DNA from: Parasulfuritortus cantonensis
Lineage (GTDB): Bacteria > Pseudomonadota > Gammaproteobacteria > Burkholderiales > Thiobacillaceae
Length of the DNA: 64,000 bases
Reading direction: 5' to 3'
Assembly (NCBI RefSeq): GCF_004337445.1
Contig: NZ_SJZB01000013.1
Span: 1-64,000 of the forward strand
Position 1 is the first letter of the stretch, and every line of letters starts with the position of its first letter. The notes under the pieces were generated by a model. It searched no databases. It was given only the letters and a program-made list of their open reading frames with translations, and was not told where the DNA came from. This document shows positions 1 through 8,561 of the stretch, in pieces. The position numbers and the translations under genes were made by a program.

Positions 1-1
1 C

Positions 2-889
2 ATGAACTTCCAGGTCAACTCCTCGCCCTTCGCCGGCAAGGAAGGCAAGTACGTCACCAGCCGCAACATCCGCGACCGCCTGCAGAAGGAACTCAACACC
101 AACGTCGCCCTGCGCGTCGAGGACACCGCCGACACCGACGTGTTCAAGGTCTCCGGCCGCGGCGAGCTGCACCTGACCATCCTGCTGGAGAACATGCGCC
201 GGGAAGGCTACGAACTGGCCGTGTCGCGGCCGCAGGTGGTCACCCGCGAGGTCGACGGCGAGAAGCAGGAGCCTTACGAGCTGCTCACCATCGACGTCGA
301 GGAGGAGCACCAGGGCGCCATCATGGAGGAAATCGGCCTCCGGCGCGGCGACATGCTGGACATGGTGCCGGACGGCCACGGCCGCGTCCGCCTCGAATAC
401 CGCATCCCGGCCCGGGGCCTGATCGGCTTCCAGGGCGAGTTCCTGACCATGACCCGGGGCACCGGCCTGATGAGCCACGTCTTCGACGACTGGGGCCCGA
501 TCCGTCCGGACATGCCCGGCCGCCGCAACGGCGTGCTCATCTCCGCCGAAGACGGTCCCGCCGTGGCCTACGCCCTGTGGAAGCTGCAGGACCGCGGCCG
601 CATGTTCGTCAACCCGGGCGACCCGCTCTACGAGGGCATCATCGTCGGCGTGCACAGCCGCGAGAACGACCTGGTGGTGAACCCGATCAAGGGCAAGCAG
701 CTCACCAACGTGCGTGCTTCGGGAACGGATGAAGCGGTGCGCCTGGTACCGCCCATCGAGATGTCCCTGGAGCGCGCCGTCGAGTTCATCGAGGACGACG
801 AACTGGTCGAGATCACGCCCAAGTCGATCCGCCTGCGCAAGCGCCATCTCAAGGAACACGAGCGGCGGCGTGCGGCGCGCGAGGCCTGA
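2..889 (+). CDS. typA: Ribosome-associated GTPase TypA/BipA, C-terminal half (cut by window edge)
   Basis: This is the second half of the translational GTPase BipA, which binds ribosomes and helps large-subunit assembly and stress adaptation. About 295 of roughly 600 residues are visible. They begin just before the conserved [14 protein letters not shown] stretch and continue through the EF-G-like domain ([21 protein letters not shown]) and the BipA-specific C-terminal domain ([47 protein letters not shown]). The G domain lies upstream of the window, so the first ATG here is internal. The last codons and the TGA lie inside the first unit of a 93-bp tandem repeat that continues downstream. Confidence 0.96.
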   Translation: MNFQVNSSPFAGKEGKYVTSRNIRDRLQKELNTNVALRVEDTADTDVFKVSGRGELHLTILLENMRREGYELAVSRPQVVTREVDGEKQEPYELLTIDVEEEHQGAIMEEIGLRRGDMLDMVPDGHGRVRLEYRIPARGLIGFQGEFLTMTRGTGLMSHVFDDWGPIRPDMPGRRNGVLISAEDGPAVAYALWKLQDRGRMFVNPGDPLYEGIIVGVHSRENDLVVNPIKGKQLTNVRASGTDEAVRLVPPIEMSLERAVEFIEDDELVEITPKSIRLRKRHLKEHERRRAAREA

Positions 890-1260
890 GTGTCGGCGGA
901 GGCTGACATGGGCGCAGCGCATGTCAAGCCGCGCAGCGGCGGCCGTAGCCAACACCCTGGGCGTGCGGCGCGCGAGGCCTGAGTGTCGGCGGAGGCTGAC
1001 ATGGGCGCAGCGCATGTCAAGCCGCGTAGCGGCGGCCGTAGCCAACACCCTGGGCGTGCGGCGCGCGAGGCCTGAGTGTCGGCGGAGGCTGACATGGGCG
1101 CAGCGCATGTCAAGCCGCGCAGCGGCGGCCGTAGCCAACACCCTGGGCGTGCGGCGCGCGAGGCCTGAGTGTCGGCGGAGGCTGACATGGGCGCAGCGCA
1201 TGTCAAGCCGCGTAGCGGCGGCCGCAGCCAACACCTTGGGCGTGCGGCGCGCGAGGCCTG
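870..1260. repeat. Four tandem copies of a 93-bp repeat downstream of typA
   Basis: Units start at 870, 963, 1056 and 1149, and a partial fifth runs from 1242 to 1260. Each unit carries about 20 bp matching the typA end (GTGCGGCGCGCGAGGCCTGA) plus about 72 bp of other sequence with a hairpin (GACATG at 905-910, CATGTC at 920-925). Copies 1 and 3 are identical. Copies 2 and 4 share a C-to-T change, and copy 4 has two more changes, which suggests a 186-bp dimer was duplicated. The period is a multiple of three, so long open frames run through on both strands. On the minus strand the unit reads TTGGCTACGGCCGC plus hairpin, like the repeat upstream of rlmB. Confidence 0.95.
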
Positions 1261-1305
1261 AAATGGCCGCTCGCCCGTGCCGGGCGCGCTGCGCCGGGTG
1301 AGGGC

Positions 1306-2088
1306 ATGGCCGGCTTCCTGAAGTCCCTGTTTTCGGCCGGGCAGTCCCTGCAGCTGGACCCGGGCGCCTGGGCGGAGGCCCTGGCGCTGCCGGTATTCGA
1401 CGGCCTCGCGGCCGATGACGCCGCCAGGTTGCGCGAATTGGCCGGCCGCCTGCTTGCCGACAAGACGTTCAGCGGTGCCGCCGGCCATGCCGTCGACGCC
1501 GCCATGGCGACCCGGATCGCCGCCTTCGCGGCCCTGCCGGTGCTCAACCTGGGCTACGACTGGTACAAGGGCTGGAGCGAGGTCATCGTCTATCCGGCCG
1601 AGTTCGTGCCCGAGCGCGAGATCGTCGACGACTACGGCATCGTCCACCGGGTGCGCCAGCCGCTGTCCGGCGAGGCCTGGGAGGGCGGGCCCCTGGTGTT
1701 GTCCTGGGACGACGTGCTGTATTCGGGCGGCGGCCAGGGCTACAACGTGGTGATCCACGAGTTCGCCCACAAGCTCGACATGAAGAACGGCGCCGTCGAC
1801 GGCCTGCCGCCGCTCCATTCCGGGCTCGCGGTGGCCGACTGGGCGGCCGCGTTCGGGCAGGCCTATGCCGATTTCTGCCGCCGGGTCGACGCCGGCGAGG
1901 AGACCGCCATCGATCCCTATGCCTCCGAGAGTCCGGCGGAGTTCTTCGCCGTCCTGTCGGAATGTTTCTTCGAGATGCCGGACGTCTTGGCGGACGACTA
2001 TCCGGCGCTCTACGAACGCCTGCGGCGTTTCTACAAACAGGATCCCCTTTCCCGTCTGGAGAGTTCATATGACACTGCAACTACATGA
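1306..2088 (+). CDS. mtfA: MtfA-family zinc metallopeptidase (M90)
   Basis: The 260-residue product matches the MtfA family, cytosolic zinc aminopeptidases known in E. coli for binding the glucose repressor Mlc. The zinc-binding HEFAH motif lies near residue 150 (VIHEFAHKLDMKNG), and a downstream SPAEFFAVLSE segment supplies the third ligand. The WYKGWSEVIVYP and VLSWDDVL stretches are also typical. The ATG follows a GAGG-like ribosome site and is the first start after the typA repeats. The end overlaps the next gene, a thioredoxin, by 20 bases, so the two are probably cotranscribed. The substrate in this organism is unknown. Confidence 0.9.
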   Translation: MAGFLKSLFSAGQSLQLDPGAWAEALALPVFDGLAADDAARLRELAGRLLADKTFSGAAGHAVDAAMATRIAAFAALPVLNLGYDWYKGWSEVIVYPAEFVPEREIVDDYGIVHRVRQPLSGEAWEGGPLVLSWDDVLYSGGGQGYNVVIHEFAHKLDMKNGAVDGLPPLHSGLAVADWAAAFGQAYADFCRRVDAGEETAIDPYASESPAEFFAVLSECFFEMPDVLADDYPALYERLRRFYKQDPLSRLESSYDTATT

Positions 2089-2452
2089 CCACGACCATCA
2101 GGACGCGGTGTGCGACAAGTGCATCTTCGACACCGACACCCATCACTTCGACGCCGACGTCATCGAGGGCTCCAAGAGCCATCTCGTCCTGGTCGACCTG
2201 TGGGCGGACTGGTGCGGGCCGTGCCATTTCCTCACCCCGGTGCTCACCAAGGTGATCCCGGAGTACGGCGGCAAGGTGCGCCTGGCCAAGGTCGAGGTCG
2301 ACGAGGGCGACAACATGAAGATCGCCGGCCGCAACGGCGCGAGAGGCTTCCCGACCGTGCTGGTGTACAAGAACGGCGAGGTGGTGGACCGCTTCCACGG
2401 CGCCAAGCCCGAGCACTTCGTCCGTGAACTCATCGACAAGCATCTGGCCTGA
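2069..2452 (+). CDS. Thioredoxin-family protein
   Basis: This 127-residue thioredoxin-fold protein has the redox motif WADWCGPC near residues 46-53 and the cis-proline loop GARGFPTVLVYKNG. An extra N-terminal segment rich in His, Asp and Cys (HDHDHQDAVCDKC) precedes the fold, which is about 20 residues longer than classical thioredoxin 1. That segment might bind metal, but this is inference. There is no signal peptide, so it is probably cytoplasmic. The ATG at 2069 lies inside the end of mtfA, and the gene's own 3' end overlaps the following aminotransferase by 29 bases, suggesting one operon. Confidence 0.85.
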   Translation: MTLQLHDHDHQDAVCDKCIFDTDTHHFDADVIEGSKSHLVLVDLWADWCGPCHFLTPVLTKVIPEYGGKVRLAKVEVDEGDNMKIAGRNGARGFPTVLVYKNGEVVDRFHGAKPEHFVRELIDKHLA

Positions 2453-3604
2453 GCCGGCGGACCGGCTCGCCGACATCGAGCCCTTCCGGGTCATGGCCGT
2501 GCTCACCCGGGCACGGGCCATGCAGGCGGCCGGGCGGGACATCGTCCACATGGAGGTGGGCGAACCGGACTTCGCGACCCCGGAACCGATCGTCGAGGCC
2601 GGCATCCGGGCCCTGCGCGCCGGCCATACCCACTACACGCCGGCCCTCGGCCTGCCCGAGCTGCGTTCGGCGATCGCCGGCTACTACGCGGCCCGGCACG
2701 GGGTCGCCGTCGCGGCCGAGCGGGTGGCGGTCACGCCGGGCGCGTCGGGTGCCCTGCTCCTGGTCATGGCGGCGCTGTTCAACCCGGGCGAGGAGGTCCT
2801 CCTGGCCGATCCCGGTTATCCCTGCAACCGCCACTTCGCCCGCCTGGTCGAGGCCGCGGGCGTCGGCGTGCCGGTCGGCCCGGAGACCGGCTTCCAGCTC
2901 ACCGCCGAGTTGGTCGAGCGGCACTGGGGGCCGCGCACGCGCGGCGTCCTGGTCGCCAATCCGGGCAACCCGACCGGCACCGTCATCCCGGCCGCCGAAC
3001 TGGCCGCCATCCACGCCGCGGTGCGCGCGCGCGGCGGCTGGCTGATCGTCGACGAGATATACCACGAGCTGATCTATGGCGCCGACGAGCCCAGCGCGGC
3101 CGGCCTGGGCGAGGACGTCGTGGTCGTCAACAGCTTCTCGAAATACTGGCTGATGACCGGCTGGCGCCTCGGCTGGCTGCTCGCCCCGGCCTTCCTCATG
3201 GCGGCCATCGAGCGCCTGGCCCAGAACGTCTTCCTGGCCGCGCCGACTCCCGCCCAGCACGCGGCCCTGGCGGCCCTGGGCCGGAGGCGCGCGCCCTGCT
3301 GGAGGCGCGCAAGGCGGAATTGGCGCGGCGGCGCGACTACCTGGTGCCGGAACTGCGCCGGCTGGGCTTCGGCGTGCCGGTGGTGCCGCAGGGCGCCTTC
3401 TACGTCTATGCCGACGTCGGTGGCTTCGCCGCCGACGCCGAGTCCTTCGCCGCCGACCTGCTCGAGCGGGCCGGCGTCGCGGTCACGCCGGGCAGCGATT
3501 TCGGCCGCTACCGGGCCGAGCGCCACGTCCGCTTCGCCTATACGACCGAGGTCGCGCGCCTGCAGGAGGCGGTGGCCCGGATCGCCGCCCACCTGGCCCG
3601 TTAG
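2424..3604 (+). pseudogene. PLP-dependent class I/II aminotransferase, frameshifted
   Basis: The translated sequence is a fold-type I aminotransferase of the aspartate/alanine group: MEVGEPDFATP at the substrate side, NPGNPTGT in the middle, and NSFSKYWLMTGWR with the PLP lysine. The reading frame breaks near 3279-3283. Up to there the frame starting at GTG 2424 is homologous. Afterwards homology continues in another frame (EARALLEARKAELARRRDY to the TAG at 3602-3604). Restoring one C (GGCCGG to GGCCCGG) rejoins the two parts into about 393 residues, a normal length. This is either a real inactivating deletion or a sequencing error. The amino-acid substrate cannot be assigned. The gene ends right at the 3' end of convergent cysC. 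Confidence 0.85.
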
Positions 3605-4225
3605 CTAGGCCGCGTCGACGTCCAGGTAGCGGAGCACCTGGGCGGTCGCCTCCTGGGGCGTGAGGATGTCGTTCCTGAGTACGATCTCCGGTGCCTCGGG
3701 CGCCTCGTAGGGATCGTCGATGCCGGTGAAGCCGAGGCCGTGGCCGGCCGCCAGGGCCTCGCGCGCCTTGCGGTACAGGCCCTTGGGATCGCGGCTCTCG
3801 CAGACCGCGATGGGGACGTCGACCAGCACCTCGACGAACGGCAGGCCGACTTCGCGGTGCAGTTGCCGGACCCGGTCGCGGTCGGCGCGATAGGGGCTGA
3901 TGAAACTGGTGATGGCGATCACGCCGGTGTCCGCGTACAACCGGGCCACTTCGCCGATGCGGCGGATGTTCTCCTCGCGGTCGGCGGCACTGAAGCCGAG
4001 ATTCTTGTTGAGGCCGTGGCGTATGTTGTCGCCGTCCAGGACGTAGGCCAGGCGGCCGCGCCCGAGCAGGGCATGTTCCAGGGTGAAGGCGAGGGTGCTC
4101 TTGCCCGAGCCGCTCAGGCCGGTGAACCAGATGGTCATGCCTTTCTGGCCGAGCAGGGCCTCGCGTTCGGTGCGGCTGACGTGGCCGCTGTGCCAGGTGA
4201 TGTTGGTGGCGCGTATTTCGGTCAT
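3605..4225 (-). CDS. cysC: Adenylyl-sulfate (APS) kinase
   Basis: This 206-residue enzyme phosphorylates APS with ATP to give PAPS, the activated sulfate used for reduction or sulfonation. Visible motifs are the P-loop GLSGSGKST near residues 37-45, the DGDNIRHGLNKNLGFS substrate loop, REENIRRIGEVA, and the FISPYRADRDRVR and KGLYRKAREAL segments. Nothing essential is missing. It is downstream of a TauE-type exporter on the same strand with 25 bases between them, so the two probably form an operon. It is the first of two APS-kinase genes in the window; the second is the fused copy in the exopolysaccharide locus at about 36.7-37.2 kb. Confidence 0.95.
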   Translation of the reverse strand: MTEIRATNITWHSGHVSRTEREALLGQKGMTIWFTGLSGSGKSTLAFTLEHALLGRGRLAYVLDGDNIRHGLNKNLGFSAADREENIRRIGEVARLYADTGVIAITSFISPYRADRDRVRQLHREVGLPFVEVLVDVPIAVCESRDPKGLYRKAREALAAGHGLGFTGIDDPYEAPEAPEIVLRNDILTPQEATAQVLRYLDVDAA

Positions 4226-4250
4226 GCGGGGGCTCCGGTGGCGCGGGGGA

Positions 4251-5182
4251 TCAGATCAACTTGAGCAGGGCGAAGGCGCCGAGCAGCAGGGTGGCCCAGC
4301 CGACCACGCCGCGCAGGGCGGCTTCCGAGGTCCGGCTGACGGTGAGCGTTGCCATCGGCACCGAGAGCATGGCGCCGGCCATGAGCGGCGCGGCCAGTTC
4401 CCAGGCGATCGACTTGCCGGCCGCCAGGTAGGCCAGGACCCCGACCAGGCAGGTGAGCGACTCGGCTACCGAAGTGACCGCGACGGCATGTTTGGCGGGC
4501 AGGCCGGAGACCACCTGGCCGGCGGTGACCAGGGGCCGTAGCCGCCGCCGGAGAGGCCCTTGTTGAAGGCGGCGACGGCGCCCACGGCGACGATGCCACT
4601 GGCCCGGTAGGGCACCTGGCGGCGCCGCGTAAGCAGGATCACGACGCCCATGGCCAGGATGATGGCGGTGATGCCGATGCCGAGCCAGAACTTCGAGATG
4701 CTCACCGCCAGCCAGACCGCGAGCAGGGCGCCGACGCCGCTCAGGCTGGCGAGCAGCAGTACGGTCCGGCGCGCGTGGCGGTCACCGAGGAAGTCGACGT
4801 TGCCGTCGTGCTGGTGCAGGACCCCGGCCGCGACGCCGGTCATCAGTTCGCTCAGCAGGATGGCCGGGACGATCTGCAGCGGTTCGAAGCCGGCCACCAG
4901 GAGCAGTGGCGTCAGCGTGGTGCCGTAGCCCATGCCCAGGCTGGAGTCCATGAACTCGCAGGCCAGGGCGGCCAGGAAGATGGCGAGCAAGGTGAACCCC
5001 GGCAGGCCGAGGGCGCTCCGCGTGGCGAGGTCGCCGCCGGGCAGGAAATGCAGGCCGGTCAATACCAGCACCGTGGCGCCGACCAGGCCCAGCCAGACCC
5101 GGGTGCGCCGGCTCGACAGCGGTGGTAGGGCGGCGGCGAAGGCGAGGGCAGGCATGGCGGGCTCCTTGATGACGGACGCCAC
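4251..5182 (-). pseudogene. TauE/SafE (TSUP) family sulfite/sulfonate exporter, frameshifted
   Basis: This is an integral membrane protein of the TauE/SafE family with about eight hydrophobic segments. Family members export sulfite, sulfoacetate or related anions. The N-terminal 210 residues read in one frame up to GLSGGGYGP. The rest (VVSGLPAKHAVAVTS to ALLKLI) continues in another frame. Adding one C to the run of four at 4532-4535 (plus-strand G run) restores a protein of about 310 residues with the expected GGGYGPLVTAGQ junction. It is therefore interrupted by one base or affected by a base-call error. The start could be ATG 5182 or the second Met at 5155. Its place upstream of cysC suggests a link to sulfur metabolism, but the substrate is not proven. 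Confidence 0.85.
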
Positions 5183-5323
5183 GGCCCACGCAAGCGGCGT
5201 GCCGGCTCTGCCCGGCCGCCCCGGAAGCCGCCCGGGGGCAGGGCCTGCCGGGGAAACGCGACTGGCGTAACGTGGCGCCCTGGCCTAGTCTGTTAAATAT
5301 CACGGATAAATCATTTATATTTC

Positions 5324-6487
5324 ATGGAAAACGATGATATTTCATTGGACTCAGGTGAAATCTCTGAGCTGGACGCCCTGGCGGCGTTGTGTGTCGAGGA
5401 CGACGCCGGCGTCGACGACTTTCTCGTCGAACTGGGCCGCAACCTGGGGCCGGGCAGTCGCCGCCTGCTGCAGCGGCTGGCCGCGGAACGCCAGGCCGGG
5501 CGCCAGAAGCGGCCGGGCGGCAACCAGGCCATCGTCGGCGCCGAGGCCGGGCTGCGCGAGGTCATGGCGGCGGTGCGTCAGGTCGGTCGCTCCGACGCCC
5601 CGGTCCTGATCCTGGGCGAGACCGGGACCGGCAAGGAGGTCGTGGCGCGGGCGGTGCACCAGCATTCCCGGCGCGCCGGCGGCCCGTTCCTGCGCGTGAA
5701 CTGCGGGGCCATCCCGGCGGAACTGATCGACTCGGAACTGTTCGGCCACGAGCGCGGCAGCTTCACCGGTGCGGTGGCCACGCGCAAGGGCTGGTTCGAG
5801 CGCGCCGACGGTGGCACCTTGTTTCTGGACGAGATCGGCGAACTGCCCCTCGCGGCCCAGGTCCGCCTGCTGCGCGTCCTCCAGGACGGCAGTTTCCAGC
5901 GCGTCGGCGGCGAGCACGTGCTCAACGTCGACGTCCGCCTGGTCGCGGCCACCAACCGCGACCTGCGCCAGGCGGTCGGCGTCGGCGCGTTCCGCGAGGA
6001 CCTGTGGTTCCGCATCGCGGTGTTCCCCATCCCGTTGCCGCCCTTGCGCGAACGCCTGCAGGACATCCCGGCCCTGGCCGCGCATTTCTCGCTCCGGGCG
6101 GCCGAGCGTCTGGGTTTGCCGCCGCGCATGCCGGACGCCGCCGACCTGGACCTGCTGGCGGCCTATCCCTGGCCCGGCAACGTGCGCGAACTGGCGTCGG
6201 TGATCGAGCGTGCGGCCATCCTCGGCGACGGACACAGGCTGGAGGTGGCGCGGGCCCTAGGGGCGGTGCCCACGCCGGCGCGCGCGACCGTCGGGGAGAC
6301 CTCGCCGGCGGCCCCGGTCGAGGACCTGGAGACGGTCATCCGCCGCCATATCGAAAGCGTCTTGGCCTCCTGCCACGGCCGCGTCGAAGGTCCGCACGGC
6401 GCGGCCCGGTTGCTGCGCGTGAATCCACATACCCTGCGTTCGAAGATGCGCAAGCTGGGCGTCGACGCCGGACGTTTCCGCGCCTAG
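5324..6487 (+). CDS. Sigma-54-dependent transcriptional activator without receiver domain
   Basis: This 387-residue protein has a short acidic N-terminal part (about 65 residues, no recognisable sensor), an AAA+ domain and a Fis-type helix-turn-helix. The AAA+ domain shows GETGTGKE (Walker A), GTLFLDEIGELP (Walker B) and ATNRDL. The sigma-54 contact loop reads GSFTGA instead of the common GAFTGA. The C-terminal helices (GAARLLRVNPHTLRSKMRKLGV) should bind an enhancer. It is divergent from tauE-cysC across about 140 bases, so it may control that pair or itself, but no sigma-54 promoter was recognised in the gap. The ligand or partner that controls it cannot be read from the sequence. Confidence 0.88.
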   Translation: MENDDISLDSGEISELDALAALCVEDDAGVDDFLVELGRNLGPGSRRLLQRLAAERQAGRQKRPGGNQAIVGAEAGLREVMAAVRQVGRSDAPVLILGETGTGKEVVARAVHQHSRRAGGPFLRVNCGAIPAELIDSELFGHERGSFTGAVATRKGWFERADGGTLFLDEIGELPLAAQVRLLRVLQDGSFQRVGGEHVLNVDVRLVAATNRDLRQAVGVGAFREDLWFRIAVFPIPLPPLRERLQDIPALAAHFSLRAAERLGLPPRMPDAADLDLLAAYPWPGNVRELASVIERAAILGDGHRLEVARALGAVPTPARATVGETSPAAPVEDLETVIRRHIESVLASCHGRVEGPHGAARLLRVNPHTLRSKMRKLGVDAGRFRA

Positions 6488-6496
6488 CGCGGACAT

Positions 6497-6523
6497 AAAA
6501 AAAGCCGGCCCGAAGGCCGGCTT
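6497..6523 (-). terminator. Rho-independent terminator of the small lipoprotein gene
   Basis: The stem is GCCGGCC (6504-6510) with GGCCGGC (6515-6521) and a CGAA loop. On the minus strand the stem is followed by seven T residues (A run 6497-6503 on the plus strand). It lies just after the stop codon of the minus-strand lipoprotein gene. It could also end the plus-strand activator gene, but there is no T run on that side. Confidence 0.85.
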
Positions 6524-6542
6524 CCACGCGACAAGTAACGAA

Positions 6543-6746
6543 TTACTTGGCGGGTTCGGCGGGAGCAGCCGGGGCAGCTTCCGGGGCCGGGGCGGCAGCT
6601 TCGGGAGCCGGAGCAGCCGGGGCGGCTTCAGGAGCGGGAGCCGGAGCGGCGGCTTCGGGAGCCGGCATCGGAGCGGCTTCTTCCTTCTTGCCACAGGCGG
6701 ACAGACCCAGGGCCAGGAGGGCGGCGAGCAGGACGGAATATTTCAT
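6543..6746 (-). CDS. Small Ala/Pro/Glu-repeat lipoprotein
   Basis: The 67-residue product has a lipoprotein signal (MKYSVLLAALLALGLSAC, lipobox LSAC with Cys 18) followed by GKKEE and then a low-complexity tail made of APAPEAA-like units. After lipidation only about 50 residues remain, almost all Ala, Pro and Glu, so it is probably a flexible envelope tether rather than an enzyme. The ATG at 6746 was chosen because an AAGGAA site lies seven bases upstream; a longer frame up to 6797 lacks such a site. It has its own terminator and stands alone between two unrelated genes. Such tails are poorly conserved, so the function is unknown. Confidence 0.75.
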   Translation of the reverse strand: MKYSVLLAALLALGLSACGKKEEAAPMPAPEAAAPAPAPEAAPAAPAPEAAAPAPEAAPAAPAEPAK

Positions 6747-6888
6747 TTGATATTTCCTTAATAAAAAGTTGATCAACGAACTTGCGATCCGCGGCAAGTA
6801 GCTAACGAATCGACGCTGGATTCTAGCAAAACGATCAACTAATGCTAGAGGTTCCGATAGTCTTTTTTATACTCGTGTCACCCTAGTA

Positions 6889-8046
6889 TTAATGTCCGAT
6901 GTGCAGGTATCCGCTGCAGTACCAGTCGTGCAGGAGCGCCGCCGCAACCGCGTCCGCTTCCCCGGCCGGAAGGGTCCGGCTGTCGGCCAGTTGGCGCAGC
7001 ATGGGGGCCAGGCCGGGCTCGGCGTCCAGGCGTTCGCCGTTGATGTAGAAGGCGTCACCCAGGTAGAGCATGAGGGTGCGCGGATCCAGGCGCGCGCCCT
7101 TGGCCGCCAGGCGGCGCCCGAACGCGGCGGCGGACAGTGGCCGCTCGGGCGGGTCGAAGAAGATGTGCGGTTTCGGCTCGCTGAGGTAGCGGCCGATGAA
7201 CTCGTCCATGTCGGCATCGTTCCAGCGTACGCGCCGGATCATGTCCTTGAGCCCGCGCACCATGCCGTCGGGAATGCGGCCGGGCTGGCGGGAATAGCGC
7301 AGGTCCGGATCGGCGTAGACGCCGTCCAGGCACAGGGTGTCCTGCAGATAGATCAGGAACTGGGTGGCGATCTCCTGCGTGTTGGGAGTGCGGAAGCCGA
7401 TCGACCAGGTCATGCAGTCGGTCAGCGCGACGCCGTTATGGGCGTACTGCGGCGGCAGGTAGAGCATGTCGCCGGGTTCCAGGTCCCAGGATTGGTCGAC
7501 CCGGAAGCGCTTGAGGATACGCAGCGGACAGTCGTCGACCACCTCCAGGTCGTCCTGGGCGCTGATCTCCCAGCGCCGGCGGCCGAGGCCCTGGATCAAG
7601 AAGACGTCGTAGGCGTCGAAGTGGGGCCCGACGCCGCCGCCGGGCGGGGCGAAGCTGACCATGAGGTCGTCGAGGCGCGCGTAGGGGACGAAGTTGAAGG
7701 CGTTCAGCAGGGCGTCGCCGCGGCCATCGAGCAGGTTGACGCCGGACACCAGCAGGCTCCAGTCCTTCCTGGGCAGGGCGGCCAGTTCGGCCGCCGTGAA
7801 CGGACCGTGCTTGACCCGCCAGTTGTCGCGCACGTGGCGCACCAGGCGGCTTTCGGCTTCCTCGCGGCAGGCCAGATCCATCAGCCCGGCGCCGTCGATG
7901 ACGTGCTCCAGGCCGGGGACGGCATTGCGGATGAGCAGGGGTTTCTTGTGCCAGTATTCGCGGAAGAAACGGGTTGGCGAGAGGCCGCCCAAAAGGGCTT
8001 TCAGATCGGGAACTGCGAATTCAATCGGGCGATTGCGCTTTGTCAT
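6889..8046 (-). CDS. roxA: RoxA-like 2-oxoglutarate-dependent ribosomal protein arginine hydroxylase
   Basis: This JmjC/cupin-fold protein of about 385 residues resembles E. coli YcfD/RoxA, an Fe(II)/2-oxoglutarate oxygenase that hydroxylates an arginine of ribosomal protein L16. The metal triad is visible as HFDAYD (HxD) and the later His in YLPPQYAHNGV. The family entry motif FFREYWHKKPLLIRNA lies near the N-terminus, and the C-terminal winged-helix-like part is present. The start at 8046 (MTKRNRPIEF) was preferred over 8058 (MSPAM). A still longer frame would run into the divergent peroxiredoxin gene. No strong ribosome site separates the two candidates. Confidence 0.88.
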   Translation of the reverse strand: MTKRNRPIEFAVPDLKALLGGLSPTRFFREYWHKKPLLIRNAVPGLEHVIDGAGLMDLACREEAESRLVRHVRDNWRVKHGPFTAAELAALPRKDWSLLVSGVNLLDGRGDALLNAFNFVPYARLDDLMVSFAPPGGGVGPHFDAYDVFLIQGLGRRRWEISAQDDLEVVDDCPLRILKRFRVDQSWDLEPGDMLYLPPQYAHNGVALTDCMTWSIGFRTPNTQEIATQFLIYLQDTLCLDGVYADPDLRYSRQPGRIPDGMVRGLKDMIRRVRWNDADMDEFIGRYLSEPKPHIFFDPPERPLSAAAFGRRLAAKGARLDPRTLMLYLGDAFYINGERLDAEPGLAPMLRQLADSRTLPAGEADAVAAALLHDWYCSGYLHIGH

Positions 8047-8063
8047 GGCCGGGCTCATATAAT
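8033..8063 (+). promoter_or_regulatory. Possible sigma-70 promoter of bcp
   Basis: A perfect -10 hexamer TATAAT at 8058-8063 follows a weak -35 TTGCGC at 8033-8038 with a long 19-base spacer. The expected start point is about 25 bases before the bcp ATG. The site overlaps the 5' end of the divergent roxA gene. Confidence 0.45.
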
Positions 8064-8096
8064 GGCTGCGTGTCCCACTGATGTCATGAGGTCGAT

Positions 8097-8561
8097 ATGT
8101 TGAAACCGGGCGACGAGGCACCGGATTTCGAATTGCCGGATGCCGACATGGAGATCGTCCGGCTGGCGGATATGAGAAAGGAGCGCAACGTCGTGCTCTA
8201 TTTCTACGTTCGCGATAATACGCCCGGCTGCACGACCGAGGCCATTGAATTCAGTGACCTGGAAGGCGATTTCGCCCGGCTCGGCTGCGTTGTGCTGGGC
8301 GTGTCGCGCGACGATTGCATCAGCCACGGGGTATTCCGCGACAAGCACGGCATCTCGGTCCGCCTGCTGGCCGACAAGGACTGCGTCGTCTGCCGGGCTT
8401 ACGGCGTGCTGGTGAACAAGGAGGTGGATGGCGTGATGCGGGAAAGCGCGCAGCGTTCGACCTTCCTGATCGACCGTGCCGGCAAGGTGCGTCAGGCGCT
8501 CTACGGCGTGACGGCCAAAGGCCACGCCGAGGAAATGCTCAAACTGGTAAAGGAACTCTAA
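8097..8561 (+). CDS. bcp: Peroxiredoxin, Bcp/PrxQ type
   Basis: This 154-residue thiol peroxidase reduces hydrogen peroxide and organic peroxides in the cytoplasm with electrons from thioredoxin. The peroxidatic cysteine is in the motif DNTPGCTTEAIEF. The second cysteine usual for E. coli Bcp five residues later is replaced (AIEF), so any resolving cysteine must be elsewhere; candidates are the Cys in GVSRDDC or the DCVVC pair near residues 98-104. The gene is divergent from roxA and directly followed by slyD, whose ATG comes right after the bcp TAA, so the two are probably cotranscribed. Confidence 0.93.
   Translation: MLKPGDEAPDFELPDADMEIVRLADMRKERNVVLYFYVRDNTPGCTTEAIEFSDLEGDFARLGCVVLGVSRDDCISHGVFRDKHGISVRLLADKDCVVCRAYGVLVNKEVDGVMRESAQRSTFLIDRAGKVRQALYGVTAKGHAEEMLKLVKEL

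Noticed and set aside
870-1260. CRISPR array
   Set aside because: The whole 93-base unit repeats, including the part that would be the spacer, so there are no unique spacers, and no cas gene is nearby.
714-1301. Plus-strand frame with four copies of a 31-residue repeat
   Set aside because: The sequence is Arg/Ala-rich, starts inside typA in another frame and follows from the repeat itself, so it is not supported as a repeat protein.
628-1818. Long minus-strand open frame through the typA repeats and mtfA
   Set aside because: It is open only because the 93-base period is a multiple of three and the GC content is high. It covers typA and mtfA antisense and has no family match.
6547-6750. Gly/Ala-rich plus-strand frame
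   Set aside because: It is the complement of the Ala/Pro lipoprotein gene, which has a signal peptide, a ribosome site and a terminator.
8047-8121. Longer roxA start at 8121
   Set aside because: It would overlap the start of the divergent peroxiredoxin gene, and the extra residues do not match the family.
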